DNA from: Rhizobium sp. NXC24
GTDB lineage: Bacteria > Pseudomonadota > Alphaproteobacteria > Rhizobiales > Rhizobiaceae
Reading direction: 5' to 3'
Assembly (NCBI RefSeq): GCF_002944315.1
Contig: NZ_CP024311.1
Location: 3,533,501 to 3,597,500 of the forward strand
Length of the DNA: 64,000 bases
The notes under the pieces are model-generated. The model worked only from the letters and a program-made list of their open reading frames with translations. It made no database searches and was not told the DNA's origin. Made by a program: the position numbers and the translations under genes. Positions within the stretch are counted from its first letter, which is position 1, and every line of letters begins with the position of its first letter. This document shows, one piece after another, positions 46,311 through 55,848 of the stretch.

Positions 46311-49300
46311 GCCTCGCACCCGCAATCTTCGAGGAGTTGCCTGTCGCGGTCGGCACTGATGATGGAGATGTCGTGCTTGCTCGCCGGCGCCGAGACGAGG
46401 ATCGAAATGGCCCTTGACCCCTCGACCTCGTCCAGATCGACGGTGCCGCGGTGCCCGCCGATATCGTGGAACAACTGGAAGTCGGAGATGTAGTCGACAT
46501 AGGGCTGCTCTTCGACAAAGTCGATCAGCACCGATTTGTAGACCTTGCCGCCGAAGGTCGGCGCACCGCCACCGGCAAAGGCCCAGGGCGAGAGGAAGCG
46601 CGTGATCGCCTGCCGCAGCTGTTGCCGGTAATAGGTTTCGTCATGGCCATCGTGCAGCCTGAGGCCGAAGCCGACACGTACCTCCTCGAACTCCGGATTC
46701 CTGACATGCAACCGCGCAAAGCAGCTGGTGCGCCTGTTGAGGAAGGCCTCAATCTCCTGCAGCACGCCGAGGCTGGTGTAGGGCTTCAGCGGATCACGCT
46801 GCTGCTGGGCTTGCAGGTTTGGAACCGTGACGATGGTGACGTGGCCAGGCGCCAGCTCACGATAGATGCCGGTGCCGGCCTCGTTGGGCTCGTACTGGGT
46901 GTGGTTGAGGCACCTGGCCTTGAAGACCTGCGGGAATGCCTGGAGGATCAGGTGCTCGTAGTCCCACAGGGCGAGGGCACGATCCTTGTGGCGCAGGCGT
47001 TCGCTGATTCGGGTGTAGAATGCCTGCGGCAGTTCGCCACCGCGACCGCCGAACGAGGGGTATGGCTGGCGGATGCCCTTGACCCGGGTGTCGGGCTTTT
47101 CGAGCTTGGTAACGGTGCCTGGCGGCAGCGGCGTGGCCGCGAAATCCGGAGCATTGGCGCGATCGGCAAAGACCGCCTCAAGCGCCTGCGCAGCAACGAG
47201 ACGCAGCATGCAGACGGCGTCGGCGCGTTCGTGCACGGCAGCACGGATCCAGTGCAAGCCGGATGGCATGAGGGTGTTTTCGCTGGTGGCGTCCCGCGGC
47301 ATGGCAAGCGCGACAATGCCGGAATCCAGCAGCTCATCAGTACCATCGCTGACGTCGGCATCGCTCAATCCCACCCACCGGTTGTTGCGAAGATAAGACC
47401 AGTCGATGTGTGGAGCAGGCTTTGGCGCGAGCGGGTTGGCCGTGCCGTCGACAACCTGGAACAACAGCGACAGATTCTGCGGCGGCACGAGGCCGGAAAT
47501 ACCGATGAAGAACTCGGCCTGGCTAGGCAGCACCGTGTTGCTGCGATCAAAGGAAAACTGCGGCAACAGGTGCGGTACCACCCCGCCGCTCAGTTGCGGG
47601 TGCTGCTCTGCGGTGCCGAAGGGCGCGAGGTGGAAGAACCGGCCGTTCCGCTCCTCGAATACCCCCTTGGTCGAGTTGAGAGCCAGGCTGGAGCTAGCCG
47701 TGTAGTCCATCGAGATGGCACCGGCGATAGGGCCGACAGGCGGGTTGCCAGGCGACACGCCTCCTTTCGGATTCTTCAGGTACGCGATGAGCGCGGCCTG
47801 GTACTCGGCCATGCCGAAGCCTTGCTCCAGCACGATGCGGACGAAGCCATGACGGGACTGGGTGCTGTAGTGCTCGTTGGGGGTGAAATCTGGCGCGTCG
47901 AGTACAGGCTTGGCGAGGTCTTCGCCGAGCGTGAAGGTGATGGACTTATCCTTTTCCTTCACCTCGACGGCGGTAGACGGGGTGATCCACAGGGCCTCGC
48001 TCAGGTAGGTGGCGAGCACTGGAGGCAGGCCGTCACTCAAGAACTCGTCCGTGATGGCCACCGGATTGAGGTGGACCGCGACCAGTTTGGGATCGAGGCC
48101 CTTTTCGTACGCCTCCCTTGAAAACACCTTGGGGGGCGCCAACCAGTCGATGTGGATTGATGCCGCCTCAAGACTTTTCTGGAATACCTCCTTGGAGCCG
48201 ACAACGAAACCATTGCCGGCCACTGGCTGGGCGCCGAAGGGCTGGAAGGGCTTTGACGGATCGACCGGGCCGAAATCGTTGGAGATTGCCAGCGACTTGA
48301 GGCCGGTGACAACGACCTTCAGCTGCACGTCGCCGACCACCACATCGCGGAGCATGCCGTAGGCAAAGGCGCGTTCGTCGTCCTGCCGAAGCTTGACCAG
48401 CAGCATCGGCAGGTTGGTAGCGAACGTATAGCCGGGCAACTTGGGGGCGCCGTGAATGGCCGCGGAAAATGGCACGACAGCGGGATCGGCGCCGGTAAGC
48501 GTGAGTTCCAGCTTAAGCCTGTCGGCAGCAACGGCGACGAAGCTGGATGCAGGTTTTTCCAGCCAGCCCTTCTCGGTGGTGAGGAAGCAGCGGATGTCGC
48601 CGGTCAAATCGAGGCCTGCGCCGCCAGTGTAGCTGTCGACCGCGAAGCTCAGTTCGAGCCTGCGCGTTCCCTCCGCCGCAAGAAGGTAGTGCGAGGCGAC
48701 GGCGAAGCCGATGTCGGCCTTCGGCATCCGGATCTGCTCGAGTGCACCATCGGCATAGCTCTTGTTGAAGAACGGGTGCCAAGACTGATCTGCCGATGTC
48801 AGCGGTGCGCCAAGGCCATTGTCGGAGTTGGCGACCGGCGTGGCAAAGATACGGCCCTCGGCCGCGTTGCTCGAGCCGACCGGCTCGCCGCGGTGGAGAT
48901 AGACGGTGCGCTGTTCTTCGACCCTGGCCTGATTGGCAACGAGACTGCCGAGACTGGCGAAGAACGCGTCCTTGCCGGCCGAATCCTTGCCGGCGCGGAA
49001 GTTTTCGTCGGGCCGGAATTCGCGGCTCGGCACGTGCCTTGCGAGTTCGGCGAGGAGATGTACATGGCTGGGTTCGGCCGGCTTCTCCCTGAGCCCGAGG
49101 ATAGTGCGATAGTAGAAATCGAGATGGCGCTGCGTCAGCGTGTTGGCCGCTGTCCGCGCGTGTTCGAGGAGTTGCAGGAATGCCAGGTAGAGGGCGTAAT
49201 GCGGCTCGTGCTGGTCCCAATCGGTCAACGAGTGCGCGAGCGCCTGGCTGGCGTCGGCAGTGACGCGTGCGAGGACCTTGAGGAACTCGTCGAAGACCGA

Positions 49301-49999
49301 GCGGAACAGGGTGTGTGTGGCACAATGATTGATGCGCACGAACACGGTGCCGGAGGCATCGCCATAGACCGAAGCATCCGCCGGGGGATCAATGTCGCCC
49401 CAGTCCGCCGAGAGGCCGGAAGCGAGAACCTTGGCAAACTTGACTGCCGGCCGGCGCAGGATCGTCACATCCGGCGCCGCCTCCGCATTGACGAGGTTCT
49501 CGTTCAGGCCGGCCTTGTAGTAGGCGACCAGCCGGTTGAACGCCGTCGCAAGTTGCATACGGATGAGGTTTTGCAGGGTCGAGCGGAGGGGGATTTCGAC
49601 TGGCAGGCGATCCTTGAGGTCATCAAGCGCCTGCGCCAGAGTGCCGATGGTCGAGTAGAGATAGCCCAGATGATTTCGCAAAGCGGCCTGTCGGCCCTTG
49701 TTGTCCATGTTGTCAAGGTAGGCGAACCAGGAGCGGATGCTGGACTTGTACTCCTCGACGTCCTCGACGGCGGCGACCGCGAGCGTCGCCGACAGGCCGT
49801 TGCTGAAGAACGCGCTCCAGTAACCCGGCGGGTCAAGAAGGTTGGCATAGCCTTGCGCAAAGACGATGTCATGCGACACCGATCGCCCGCTGAGCGGCGC
49901 GAAGGCGGGATCGAGCGCGCCTGACTGGCGCCCATCCTGGCTGGTGCCCTCGCGCACGAGCTTCAGTGGATCAATGTTGTGTGCGCAATCGTTCGACAT
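46307..49999 (-). CDS. eCIS baseplate wedge protein (Pvc11/Afp11-like, J-type)
   Basis: The 1,230-residue protein begins MSNDCAHNIDPLKLVREGTS at the ATG at 49999, which overlaps the gp25 stop by one base. The C-terminal part has the baseplate J-like block RHKDRALALWDYEHLILQAF with QVFKARCLNHTQYEPN and APGHVTIVTVPN. In PVC-type systems this protein, with Pvc12, forms the wedge triangles that hold the sheath in the extended state. An open frame continues upstream to 50281 over the gp25 gene and is rejected. Confidence 0.85.
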   Translation of the reverse strand: MSNDCAHNIDPLKLVREGTSQDGRQSGALDPAFAPLSGRSVSHDIVFAQGYANLLDPPGYWSAFFSNGLSATLAVAAVEDVEEYKSSIRSWFAYLDNMDNKGRQAALRNHLGYLYSTIGTLAQALDDLKDRLPVEIPLRSTLQNLIRMQLATAFNRLVAYYKAGLNENLVNAEAAPDVTILRRPAVKFAKVLASGLSADWGDIDPPADASVYGDASGTVFVRINHCATHTLFRSVFDEFLKVLARVTADASQALAHSLTDWDQHEPHYALYLAFLQLLEHARTAANTLTQRHLDFYYRTILGLREKPAEPSHVHLLAELARHVPSREFRPDENFRAGKDSAGKDAFFASLGSLVANQARVEEQRTVYLHRGEPVGSSNAAEGRIFATPVANSDNGLGAPLTSADQSWHPFFNKSYADGALEQIRMPKADIGFAVASHYLLAAEGTRRLELSFAVDSYTGGAGLDLTGDIRCFLTTEKGWLEKPASSFVAVAADRLKLELTLTGADPAVVPFSAAIHGAPKLPGYTFATNLPMLLVKLRQDDERAFAYGMLRDVVVGDVQLKVVVTGLKSLAISNDFGPVDPSKPFQPFGAQPVAGNGFVVGSKEVFQKSLEAASIHIDWLAPPKVFSREAYEKGLDPKLVAVHLNPVAITDEFLSDGLPPVLATYLSEALWITPSTAVEVKEKDKSITFTLGEDLAKPVLDAPDFTPNEHYSTQSRHGFVRIVLEQGFGMAEYQAALIAYLKNPKGGVSPGNPPVGPIAGAISMDYTASSSLALNSTKGVFEERNGRFFHLAPFGTAEQHPQLSGGVVPHLLPQFSFDRSNTVLPSQAEFFIGISGLVPPQNLSLLFQVVDGTANPLAPKPAPHIDWSYLRNNRWVGLSDADVSDGTDELLDSGIVALAMPRDATSENTLMPSGLHWIRAAVHERADAVCMLRLVAAQALEAVFADRANAPDFAATPLPPGTVTKLEKPDTRVKGIRQPYPSFGGRGGELPQAFYTRISERLRHKDRALALWDYEHLILQAFPQVFKARCLNHTQYEPNEAGTGIYRELAPGHVTIVTVPNLQAQQQRDPLKPYTSLGVLQEIEAFLNRRTSCFARLHVRNPEFEEVRVGFGLRLHDGHDETYYRQQLRQAITRFLSPWAFAGGGAPTFGGKVYKSVLIDFVEEQPYVDYISDFQLFHDIGGHRGTVDLDEVEGSRAISILVSAPASKHDISIISADRDRQLLEDCGCEA

Positions 50000-50442
50000 C
50001 AGTCGTTGTCCGGAATGAGGTTGACGGTTGTCGTGAGGTTGATGTCGGTGCCCTCGTTCTTGTAGAAGGGGTAGACGAAGTTGAAGCGCGAGTTGGTAGA
50101 CTTGATCCGATAGACCAGCTCGATGCGCACGACCCCTTCCAGCTCGAGGCTGTCGTCGAGTTGCACGCTTTCGAGCTTCACGCGCGACTCGTAGTAGAGG
50201 ATCGCCGACTCCACCTTGTCGGCCATCAGGGTCTTCATCCGGGTGTCGAGAGTTTCGAACAGAAGCTCGCTCAGATTGCATCCATAGAGCGGCTGCAGGA
50301 CGCGTTCGCCGGGTGTGGTGCTGAGCAGTATTTCGAGGCTCGAGGCGACGTCGGCCTCCTCTTCAAGCATCGCAACACCTGCGGCAACCCGCGTGAAGTC
50401 CGGAGGAAACGACCAGCCTCGGCCAAGGAAATCGCGGTCCAT
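49999..50442 (-). CDS. gp25-like baseplate protein (Pvc9)
   Basis: The 147-residue protein has the gp25/GPW fold pattern: GWSFPPDFTRVAAGVAMLEE, then DVASSLEILLSTTPGERVLQ with the LLSTxPGER motif, and PLYGCNLSELLFETLD. It initiates sheath polymerisation at the baseplate. It follows the PAAR gene by four bases and overlaps the next gene by one base. Confidence 0.92.
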   Translation of the reverse strand: MDRDFLGRGWSFPPDFTRVAAGVAMLEEEADVASSLEILLSTTPGERVLQPLYGCNLSELLFETLDTRMKTLMADKVESAILYYESRVKLESVQLDDSLELEGVVRIELVYRIKSTNSRFNFVYPFYKNEGTDINLTTTVNLIPDND

Positions 50443-50446
50443 CGCC

Positions 50447-50713
50447 TCACCCGCCGATCATCACGGTGAACGGACCAGGCCCGACGACTGCACCGCCACC
50501 GGCAGTCGCATCCCCGATGCGCGCCGCCGGCAAGCCGCCGATCAGCACCGTCATCGAACTCATCACGACCGCGTCGGCACCGCAGCTGTCGCCGAGCCGC
50601 GCAGCCGGCAGGCCGCCAATCAACACGGTCGGCGCACCGGGAGGAATGATCGGCATCGGAACGCCGACCGTAGCGGTACTGACGATGATGTCGCTAACGC
50701 GTGCTGCGAACAT
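50447..50713 (-). CDS. PAAR-domain spike tip (Pvc10-like)
   Basis: The 88-residue protein has two repeats of the PAAR-like pattern: PTVLIGGLPAARLGDSCGAD and MTVLIGGLPAARIGDATAGG, ending PFTVMIGG. PAAR proteins form the sharp cone on a VgrG-like spike and may bind metal by His/Cys; here the usual His residues are largely absent. It lies directly after the VgrG-like gene. Confidence 0.9.
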   Translation of the reverse strand: MFAARVSDIIVSTATVGVPMPIIPPGAPTVLIGGLPAARLGDSCGADAVVMSSMTVLIGGLPAARIGDATAGGGAVVGPGPFTVMIGG

Positions 50714-50762
50714 GGTCCGCCTCCTCTTTCTTGTCCATGGGGCGTCCTCTCCGGGACCGCCC

Positions 50763-52529
50763 TCAGTTGATCTGCACCATCCCGCCCTTGATCACCGTCA
50801 TGGCGTCGCCGCTAATCTTGGTCTGAGCCCCGGACATCTCGGCCGTGGCCGTGCCCGACGCCTTGAAAGCGCTCTTGGCGCTGAATTCGGTATTCATCCC
50901 CGAGAGCTTCACGTCCTTGCCGGCCTTGAGAACCAGGTCCTTGTCGGTCTCGATGGTGATGCCGCTGTCATCTAGGGTGATCTTGTTGCCGTTCTGGTCC
51001 TTGAGGACGATGCCCCTGGCATCCTCGGAGAGTGCGAAGCTGTTGCCCGCCGGAGTCTCGAGAGCGATGATCTTCTTGTCGTCGTCGAAGGTGAGCTTCA
51101 GCTTCTCGCGACTGACGTAGCCCTTGTGGTGGTTGGTGTCCTTTGCCGGCTCGGGAGCGGCTTTGGCGCTGCTGTGGCACATGCCGAGGATGACGGGGTC
51201 GCGGGGATCGTCGTTGAGGAACCCGACCACCACCTCGTCGTCGATCTCGGGCCGGAAGAAGGTGCCGCGCTTCTCGCCGGCGTCAAGCGTTGCCAGGCGG
51301 GCCCAGATGCCTTCGTCGTTGCTGCCGACCAGCGGCAGCCGGCACTTGATACGATCCTCGCCTTCTGGATCGTTCTCAAGCGCCGTGACGACGCCGATCT
51401 GCAGTCCGCTAGCGTTTGGCAGCAGGCCCGCCGCCGGTAGGGGCCGCAGGTTGTGGGTCTCGGCGAACAGCTCGGGATTCAACCCGAACTGCACGTCGGT
51501 TTCCCAGTTGCCGGCAGAGACGCTATGGCGCACGCCGGAGACGTAGAGCTTGCCTTCGAATCGTTCTCCGATACCGGTGATCTCGACGATCTTGCCGGGG
51601 AGCACGTCGGCGAAGCCCTGGCAGCGCGCCCTGCCGCGCAGCCGCGCAAGACGCATGCGCAGGAGCCGCGCATCGACCCAGGTCTGGAGCTGGGCCGGGT
51701 CGATCGCCCCACCATGCCTGATCTCGTCGATAGTGTCGCCCAGCACCTTGGCGAGATCGGCCGCCGCGATGTTGCCGGCCGCCGGCGTCGAAGGCTCGTT
51801 GCCGTCGGCTTCGACCAGCGCCTGATCCGCGGCGCTCCAGGCACTGGCCTTGATCCCCTTGCTTTGCCAGCGCGCGTCGATCTCGGCATCGAGTTCGAGC
51901 ACGGTGGAGCCGTAGCTGATCTGCAGCACGGGCGATCCGTCGGCGGCGGGAATGGCGACCCTGACCTTGTCGTCCTCGACCATCACCACCTGACCATTTG
52001 CCTCGGCACGGCAGAGCAGAAAGTCCCAGTCGGTGGCGTCGTACTGCACCACCTGCCCGAGCGTTGCGGAGGTCGCCTCGACGTCCTTGGCGAGCCCATG
52101 CGCATCGAGGACTTCCCCCATGATGTCGCTGTCCGTCTTGTCGACGAAATATCGGCTCTTGTGGCCCGAGCTTGCCTTCACGACGTCGGCGAAGCACTCG
52201 ACGCTGAGCACGTTGCCGGATTTCCGTACCTTGATGCGCTGCTTGATGATGGTGCCCTTGAACACGGTCTGGTTCTGTGCGCGGTAGCCGAGCTGGATCT
52301 CGATCGCCTTGCCTGGCAGGAAATACTCCGCGTTGCTGGCCGCAAAGGTTGCCTTGGCGGCTTCGCCGTCTTCGATTTGAATCGAGGCGGACGGGATGCG
52401 ATTGAGCTCACGATTGACCGTCACCGAGAGGATGTGAAACCAGCTCGGTATCTCCTTGCCGCCGACCACTAGGGCAATCGTGCAGACGTCCGGCGTGCTC
52501 GGCGTCGGGATGGTCGTGGCGATATTCAT
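50763..52529 (-). CDS. VgrG-like spike protein (Pvc8/Afp8-like)
   Basis: The 588-residue protein has the gp27-like N-terminal part (SYGSTVLELDAEIDARWQSK), the OB-fold connector with ALENDPEGEDRIKCRLPLVG and the VgrG block PEIDDEVVVGFLNDDPRDPV, then a gp5C-like repeat stretch rich in ITIETDKDLVLKAGKDVKLS. It forms the central spike trimer. It overlaps the preceding LysM gene by four bases. Confidence 0.93.
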   Translation of the reverse strand: MNIATTIPTPSTPDVCTIALVVGGKEIPSWFHILSVTVNRELNRIPSASIQIEDGEAAKATFAASNAEYFLPGKAIEIQLGYRAQNQTVFKGTIIKQRIKVRKSGNVLSVECFADVVKASSGHKSRYFVDKTDSDIMGEVLDAHGLAKDVEATSATLGQVVQYDATDWDFLLCRAEANGQVVMVEDDKVRVAIPAADGSPVLQISYGSTVLELDAEIDARWQSKGIKASAWSAADQALVEADGNEPSTPAAGNIAAADLAKVLGDTIDEIRHGGAIDPAQLQTWVDARLLRMRLARLRGRARCQGFADVLPGKIVEITGIGERFEGKLYVSGVRHSVSAGNWETDVQFGLNPELFAETHNLRPLPAAGLLPNASGLQIGVVTALENDPEGEDRIKCRLPLVGSNDEGIWARLATLDAGEKRGTFFRPEIDDEVVVGFLNDDPRDPVILGMCHSSAKAAPEPAKDTNHHKGYVSREKLKLTFDDDKKIIALETPAGNSFALSEDARGIVLKDQNGNKITLDDSGITIETDKDLVLKAGKDVKLSGMNTEFSAKSAFKASGTATAEMSGAQTKISGDAMTVIKGGMVQIN

Positions 52530-53236
52530 GGCGCGGTCCCGAGCTTGGCAATGGGCGGAAATCTGAGAGTGGTGCCGGGTTTGAGTGTACGGAAATTGTC
52601 GAGGCCGTTCTTTGCCGCCACCTCAAGATAGCGTCGGGAATCGCCATAAATCCGGAAGCAGAGCAGCGGCAGGGTGTCACCCAGCTTGACGACACGGACA
52701 TGGGTGAGATCCGACGACTGCTTGTCTTCCTTGGCGGCCCGTTTCTCCTCCTCGATGCTGCTCTTGAAGGTAACCTTGGCGAGGGCGCGGATCGGCGTGC
52801 CGCTGCTGTTGAACAGCTTGTAAATGATATCGACCGCCGTCACGCGGCCCTTGAAGATCGAATTCTCTCCCCACACCAGCTTGAAATGGCGCGGTTCGTG
52901 GGCATCGCCCTTGTAGTCGATGACGACTTCCTTGAAGCGCTGGAGATCCTCGGAAACCGATTCGCGGGGCTCGCCGTCAATGACACCGGTATTGTCGAAC
53001 AGGAACTCGAACGACATTTCGGCGGGCTCGGTATATTCGTATTTGAGCTGCTTGCCGCTAGTGCCCTGCCCCTGCCCGCCTTCGCCAAATTTCAGCTTAT
53101 AGGCCAGGGTGTAGGTTTCGGGATTGATAAGCGCCTCGAACGCCTCGTCGGCTTCGGCAACGCCGCCGCTCTCGGCCTTCTTTGAATCCGAGAAGGCAAG
53201 GATAAGCATCTTGCCGTGCTTGCCTGATTGAGCCAT
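52526..53236 (-). CDS. LysM tube-interface protein (Pvc7/Afp7-like)
   Basis: The 236-residue protein has the CIS tube N-terminal domain (EALINPETYTLAYKLKFGEG, then YTEPAEMSFEFLFDNTGVI) and a C-terminal LysM module (RVVKLGDTLPLLCFRIYGD, then PGTTLRFPPI). The homologous protein sits between tube and spike. The ATG at 53236 overlaps the preceding stop by one base (a GTG at 53239 is in frame). Confidence 0.9.
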   Translation of the reverse strand: MAQSGKHGKMLILAFSDSKKAESGGVAEADEAFEALINPETYTLAYKLKFGEGGQGQGTSGKQLKYEYTEPAEMSFEFLFDNTGVIDGEPRESVSEDLQRFKEVVIDYKGDAHEPRHFKLVWGENSIFKGRVTAVDIIYKLFNSSGTPIRALAKVTFKSSIEEEKRAAKEDKQSSDLTHVRVVKLGDTLPLLCFRIYGDSRRYLEVAAKNGLDNFRTLKPGTTLRFPPIAKLGTAP

Positions 53237-53406
53237 CACCGATCTCGCTTCGACTGCATGATCTGGAGCACCTGCTCAACGCATTCCGCAACGATCGCGT
53301 CCTTGTCGGCTGCACTACCGCCCGGACTCGAAGCGGCCTGCGGCTGGCGGGGGGGGCCCGCGTCAACCGCTACGCGGATGTGCAATTCCTTGATCTCTAC
53401 CGGCAT
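53236..53406 (-). CDS. DUF5908 small eCIS protein
   Basis: This short protein of about 56 residues begins MPVEIKELHIRVAVDAG and ends with VAECVEQVLQIMQSKRDR, the DUF5908 pattern of a short N-terminal strand and a C-terminal helix. Such genes recur between tube and Pvc7 genes in eCIS clusters; function is unknown. A longer in-frame start at 53457 would overlap the gap before the tube gene. Confidence 0.8.
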   Translation of the reverse strand: MPVEIKELHIRVAVDAGPPRQPQAASSPGGSAADKDAIVAECVEQVLQIMQSKRDR

Positions 53407-53475
53407 ATCGACTCCCCCTAACAGATGCTGTTCTGCACTACGGAGCGCGCCACCCATGACGGCGGCAGCAAGGGA

Positions 53476-53922
53476 CTACTGAAGGCTGAAGTAGCGGTAG
53501 GTCAGCTCCATCGTTTCGACGACCACGCTGCTCTCGTTGGCGTTGAAATCACTGACCAGCCACTTCTTCGGTATGGCGTGCGCGACGTTCCAGACGCGCA
53601 GCGGATCGCCGGCCTCGTTCATCAGGATCACGTTGAGGTCAGCCGGCGAAAACTCCCGGTCGCGAAAGGCAGCCAGGAACCACTTGATGACGCTCGAGTT
53701 CACCAGCATGCCGCGCTTCAACACCATGTCAGCATATTTCGTGCGAACCGGCAGCTTGTGCTCGAAGCGGTTCTCGCCCCCCTCCTTGAAGCTCTCATAG
53801 TCATATTCGACCGACAGGCCGGACACGGTCTGAAAGCGGGCGTCGTCCGCGGGCGGCCGACCGGAGCCAAGCAGAAACTCAACCTTGTAATAGAAGCCCC
53901 ATGGTGGGTAGTAGCCGGGCAT
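53476..53922 (-). CDS. eCIS tube-like protein 2 (gp19 family)
   Basis: The 148-residue protein has the T4 gp19-like fold with VEFLLGSGRPPADDARFQTV and SGLSVEYDYESFKEGGENRF, an early Pro/Trp-rich start, and a late Trp-rich block VWNVAHAIPKKWLVSDFNAN. PVC-type clusters encode two or more tube proteins. This one is probably the tube-initiator ring nearest the spike. Confidence 0.88.
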   Translation of the reverse strand: MPGYYPPWGFYYKVEFLLGSGRPPADDARFQTVSGLSVEYDYESFKEGGENRFEHKLPVRTKYADMVLKRGMLVNSSVIKWFLAAFRDREFSPADLNVILMNEAGDPLRVWNVAHAIPKKWLVSDFNANESSVVVETMELTYRYFSLQ

Positions 53923-53927
53923 GACAT

Positions 53928-54365
53928 CTACACCTTCATCTGCTTCAGGCCCTCATGGGCAATCTCGATGCTCTCCACCGCGATTTCGTTGGCGTCGGAC
54001 TTGAGGTCCGGCGCCGTGACCTTCACGGCGAAGCAGCGTGTCGCCGACCATGCGGCAACCGGGTCGTGCTTTTCGTTGAGCAAGCGGATGACCACGTCGC
54101 GGCGGCCGCCGACCCGGTCATTGGCGACATCGTCGAACCAGGTGTTGTAATCAAAATCTCCCTCGAACTTGCCGCGCTTGAGAGTGATATTGTTGTTCTT
54201 CACAAGACCCGGCATTGCGATCTTGTTGAAGTCCTTGCTGTCGCTGTGACGGTATTCGATCTTTTCGCGCTCTATCACCAGTCCAGTGACTTCGGTGAAG
54301 CTGATCTTCGCCCCACCCCAGTCGACCTGAAAGTGAAATCGCGGCAGCGGATATTCTTGAGCCAT
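53928..54365 (-). CDS. eCIS inner tube protein 1 (gp19 family)
   Basis: The 145-residue tube protein begins MAQEYPLPRFHFQVDWGGAK and has TEVTGLVIEREKIEYRHSDS, MPGLVKNNNITLKRGKFEGD and a closing VESIEIAHEGLKQM, all typical gp19-like tube features. It forms the hexameric rings of the inner tube that carries cargo. It follows the sheath gene by 20 bases and precedes the second tube gene by five. Confidence 0.93.
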   Translation of the reverse strand: MAQEYPLPRFHFQVDWGGAKISFTEVTGLVIEREKIEYRHSDSKDFNKIAMPGLVKNNNITLKRGKFEGDFDYNTWFDDVANDRVGGRRDVVIRLLNEKHDPVAAWSATRCFAVKVTAPDLKSDANEIAVESIEIAHEGLKQMKV

Positions 54366-54385
54366 CAGAACCTCCTATGGGCCGG

Positions 54386-55816
54386 TCAAGACACGGCCAG
54401 CTTGTGCGAGAACCGCAAGATGATGAATTCGGCCGGGCGAACCGCCGCCAGACCAATCTCGACGATCATGCGGCCTTCGAGGATGTCGAGTGCGGTCATG
54501 GTCTTGCCGAGGCCGACCGAAACGTAAAAGGCGTGCTCGGGCTTCACGCCCTGCAGTGCGCCCTGCCGCCATAGCGTCGTGAGGAAGTTCTCGATCATGC
54601 CCTGCACCTTGACCCAGGTGTTGGCATCGTTGCTCTCGAAGACGAACTGCATCGTCGACTTCTTGACCGATTCCTCGATGAAGATGAAAAGCCGGCGCAC
54701 ATTGATGTAGCGCCACTCGTTGTCGTTGCCGGCGAGCGTGCGCGCGCCCCAGACCAGTGTACCCTGGCCGATGAACGGACGAACCGCGTTTACCGACTTA
54801 CCGCCGACAGGATCGACGTTCATCTGATCCTGCTCGATATTGGTGAACTGGATGACCGGCCTGACGACTGTCGCGACGCTGACATTTGCGGGCGCCTTCC
54901 AGACGCCGCGGCTGCTGTCGACAGCGGCATAGATGCCCGCCATCGCCGGAGACGGCGGCAACTTGCAGGGCAGATCGATAATGGCGGCCTTCGACAACTC
55001 ATAGGCGGCATTGTCGGTCGCCGACAGCGTATTGAGCTTGACCCCCGCGGCGGCGGCGCCGTCAGTCGTGATTATGACGTCGATGCTACCCTCTTCGAAA
55101 TCGAAGTTCAGCGTGGTCTCGAGGTTAGGCGCGTAGGCGGCGCCATACTTCAGATTATTGGCGCCAACGCCGTTGTCTCGGAACTCCTTGATTGCCGTGA
55201 TGAGATTGGCGTTCGGGTTCGATAGGGATTGGTCATCGCCGTGGACGTCCATGATCACGAAGCGGTCCATCAATTCGGCACACTGTGCCAGCGCGGCATC
55301 CTGGAGGGTCTTGAAGTCGCCGATCGAAAGACTTTGCGCTTCCGGAATGACGATCAGTGTAGGCTCGTCCTCCTTCTCCACGGCAGCTAGCCCTGCGGCC
55401 AACTCCGCTTCGACGGGTGCTGAAGCCATGGCTTTATAGGTGCCCACTGAGATGATGTAGCAAGGTCCGCCACCATTGGCGAAGTAGAGCTGAAGGCTAT
55501 AATAGAGTATATGCTTGGAGCGCGCGCCTTCCCCTAGGCTGGCCACCGCCTTCTGGAAAGTGATCAGCCCCGCGCTCTTTGTCTGGGTGACCGCGACCGT
55601 GATGGCGGTTTCTTTCTGCGGTCCACCGAAATAGGTTTCGTAGTCGACCAGGGACGAGATGCGTGTCGGCTTGAGTTTCAGATCGAGTACGCCGTCGATA
55701 GCCTTCTCCGTGTAGCCGATGAATGCCGGGATCGCCGTCTCGACGGGCGCCACGGACGGCGGAAACTTCGCTATTTCCTCGATGTAAACACCGGGTGTCT
55801 TGTAAGCGATCGCCAT
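54386..55816 (-). CDS. eCIS contractile sheath protein
   Basis: The 476-residue sheath protein begins MAIAYKTPGVYIEEIAKFPP, the usual TPGVYxEE opening, and ends with FYVSVGLGKTMTALDILEGR and VRPAEFIILRFSHKLA. The C-terminal segment interlocks sheath subunits. Only one sheath gene is present, whereas PVC/Afp carry three. It is preceded by a 32-base gap from the 336-residue protein gene. The ATG at 55816 matches the family start; an in-frame codon at 55831 is less likely. Confidence 0.95.
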   Translation of the reverse strand: MAIAYKTPGVYIEEIAKFPPSVAPVETAIPAFIGYTEKAIDGVLDLKLKPTRISSLVDYETYFGGPQKETAITVAVTQTKSAGLITFQKAVASLGEGARSKHILYYSLQLYFANGGGPCYIISVGTYKAMASAPVEAELAAGLAAVEKEDEPTLIVIPEAQSLSIGDFKTLQDAALAQCAELMDRFVIMDVHGDDQSLSNPNANLITAIKEFRDNGVGANNLKYGAAYAPNLETTLNFDFEEGSIDVIITTDGAAAAGVKLNTLSATDNAAYELSKAAIIDLPCKLPPSPAMAGIYAAVDSSRGVWKAPANVSVATVVRPVIQFTNIEQDQMNVDPVGGKSVNAVRPFIGQGTLVWGARTLAGNDNEWRYINVRRLFIFIEESVKKSTMQFVFESNDANTWVKVQGMIENFLTTLWRQGALQGVKPEHAFYVSVGLGKTMTALDILEGRMIVEIGLAAVRPAEFIILRFSHKLAVS

Positions 55817-55848
55817 GGGGTTTCCTTTCACCGAAACGAGTTGAATTC

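Noticed and set aside
46451-48121. 556-codon plus-strand frame over the baseplate gene
   Set aside because: Shadow of the minus-strand Pvc11-like gene, no domain and no ribosome-binding site.
50000-50281. N-terminal extension of the Pvc11-like protein
   Set aside because: It would overlap the whole gp25 gene and reads as Arg/Gln/His-rich noise; the ATG at 49999 fits the TGATG junction.
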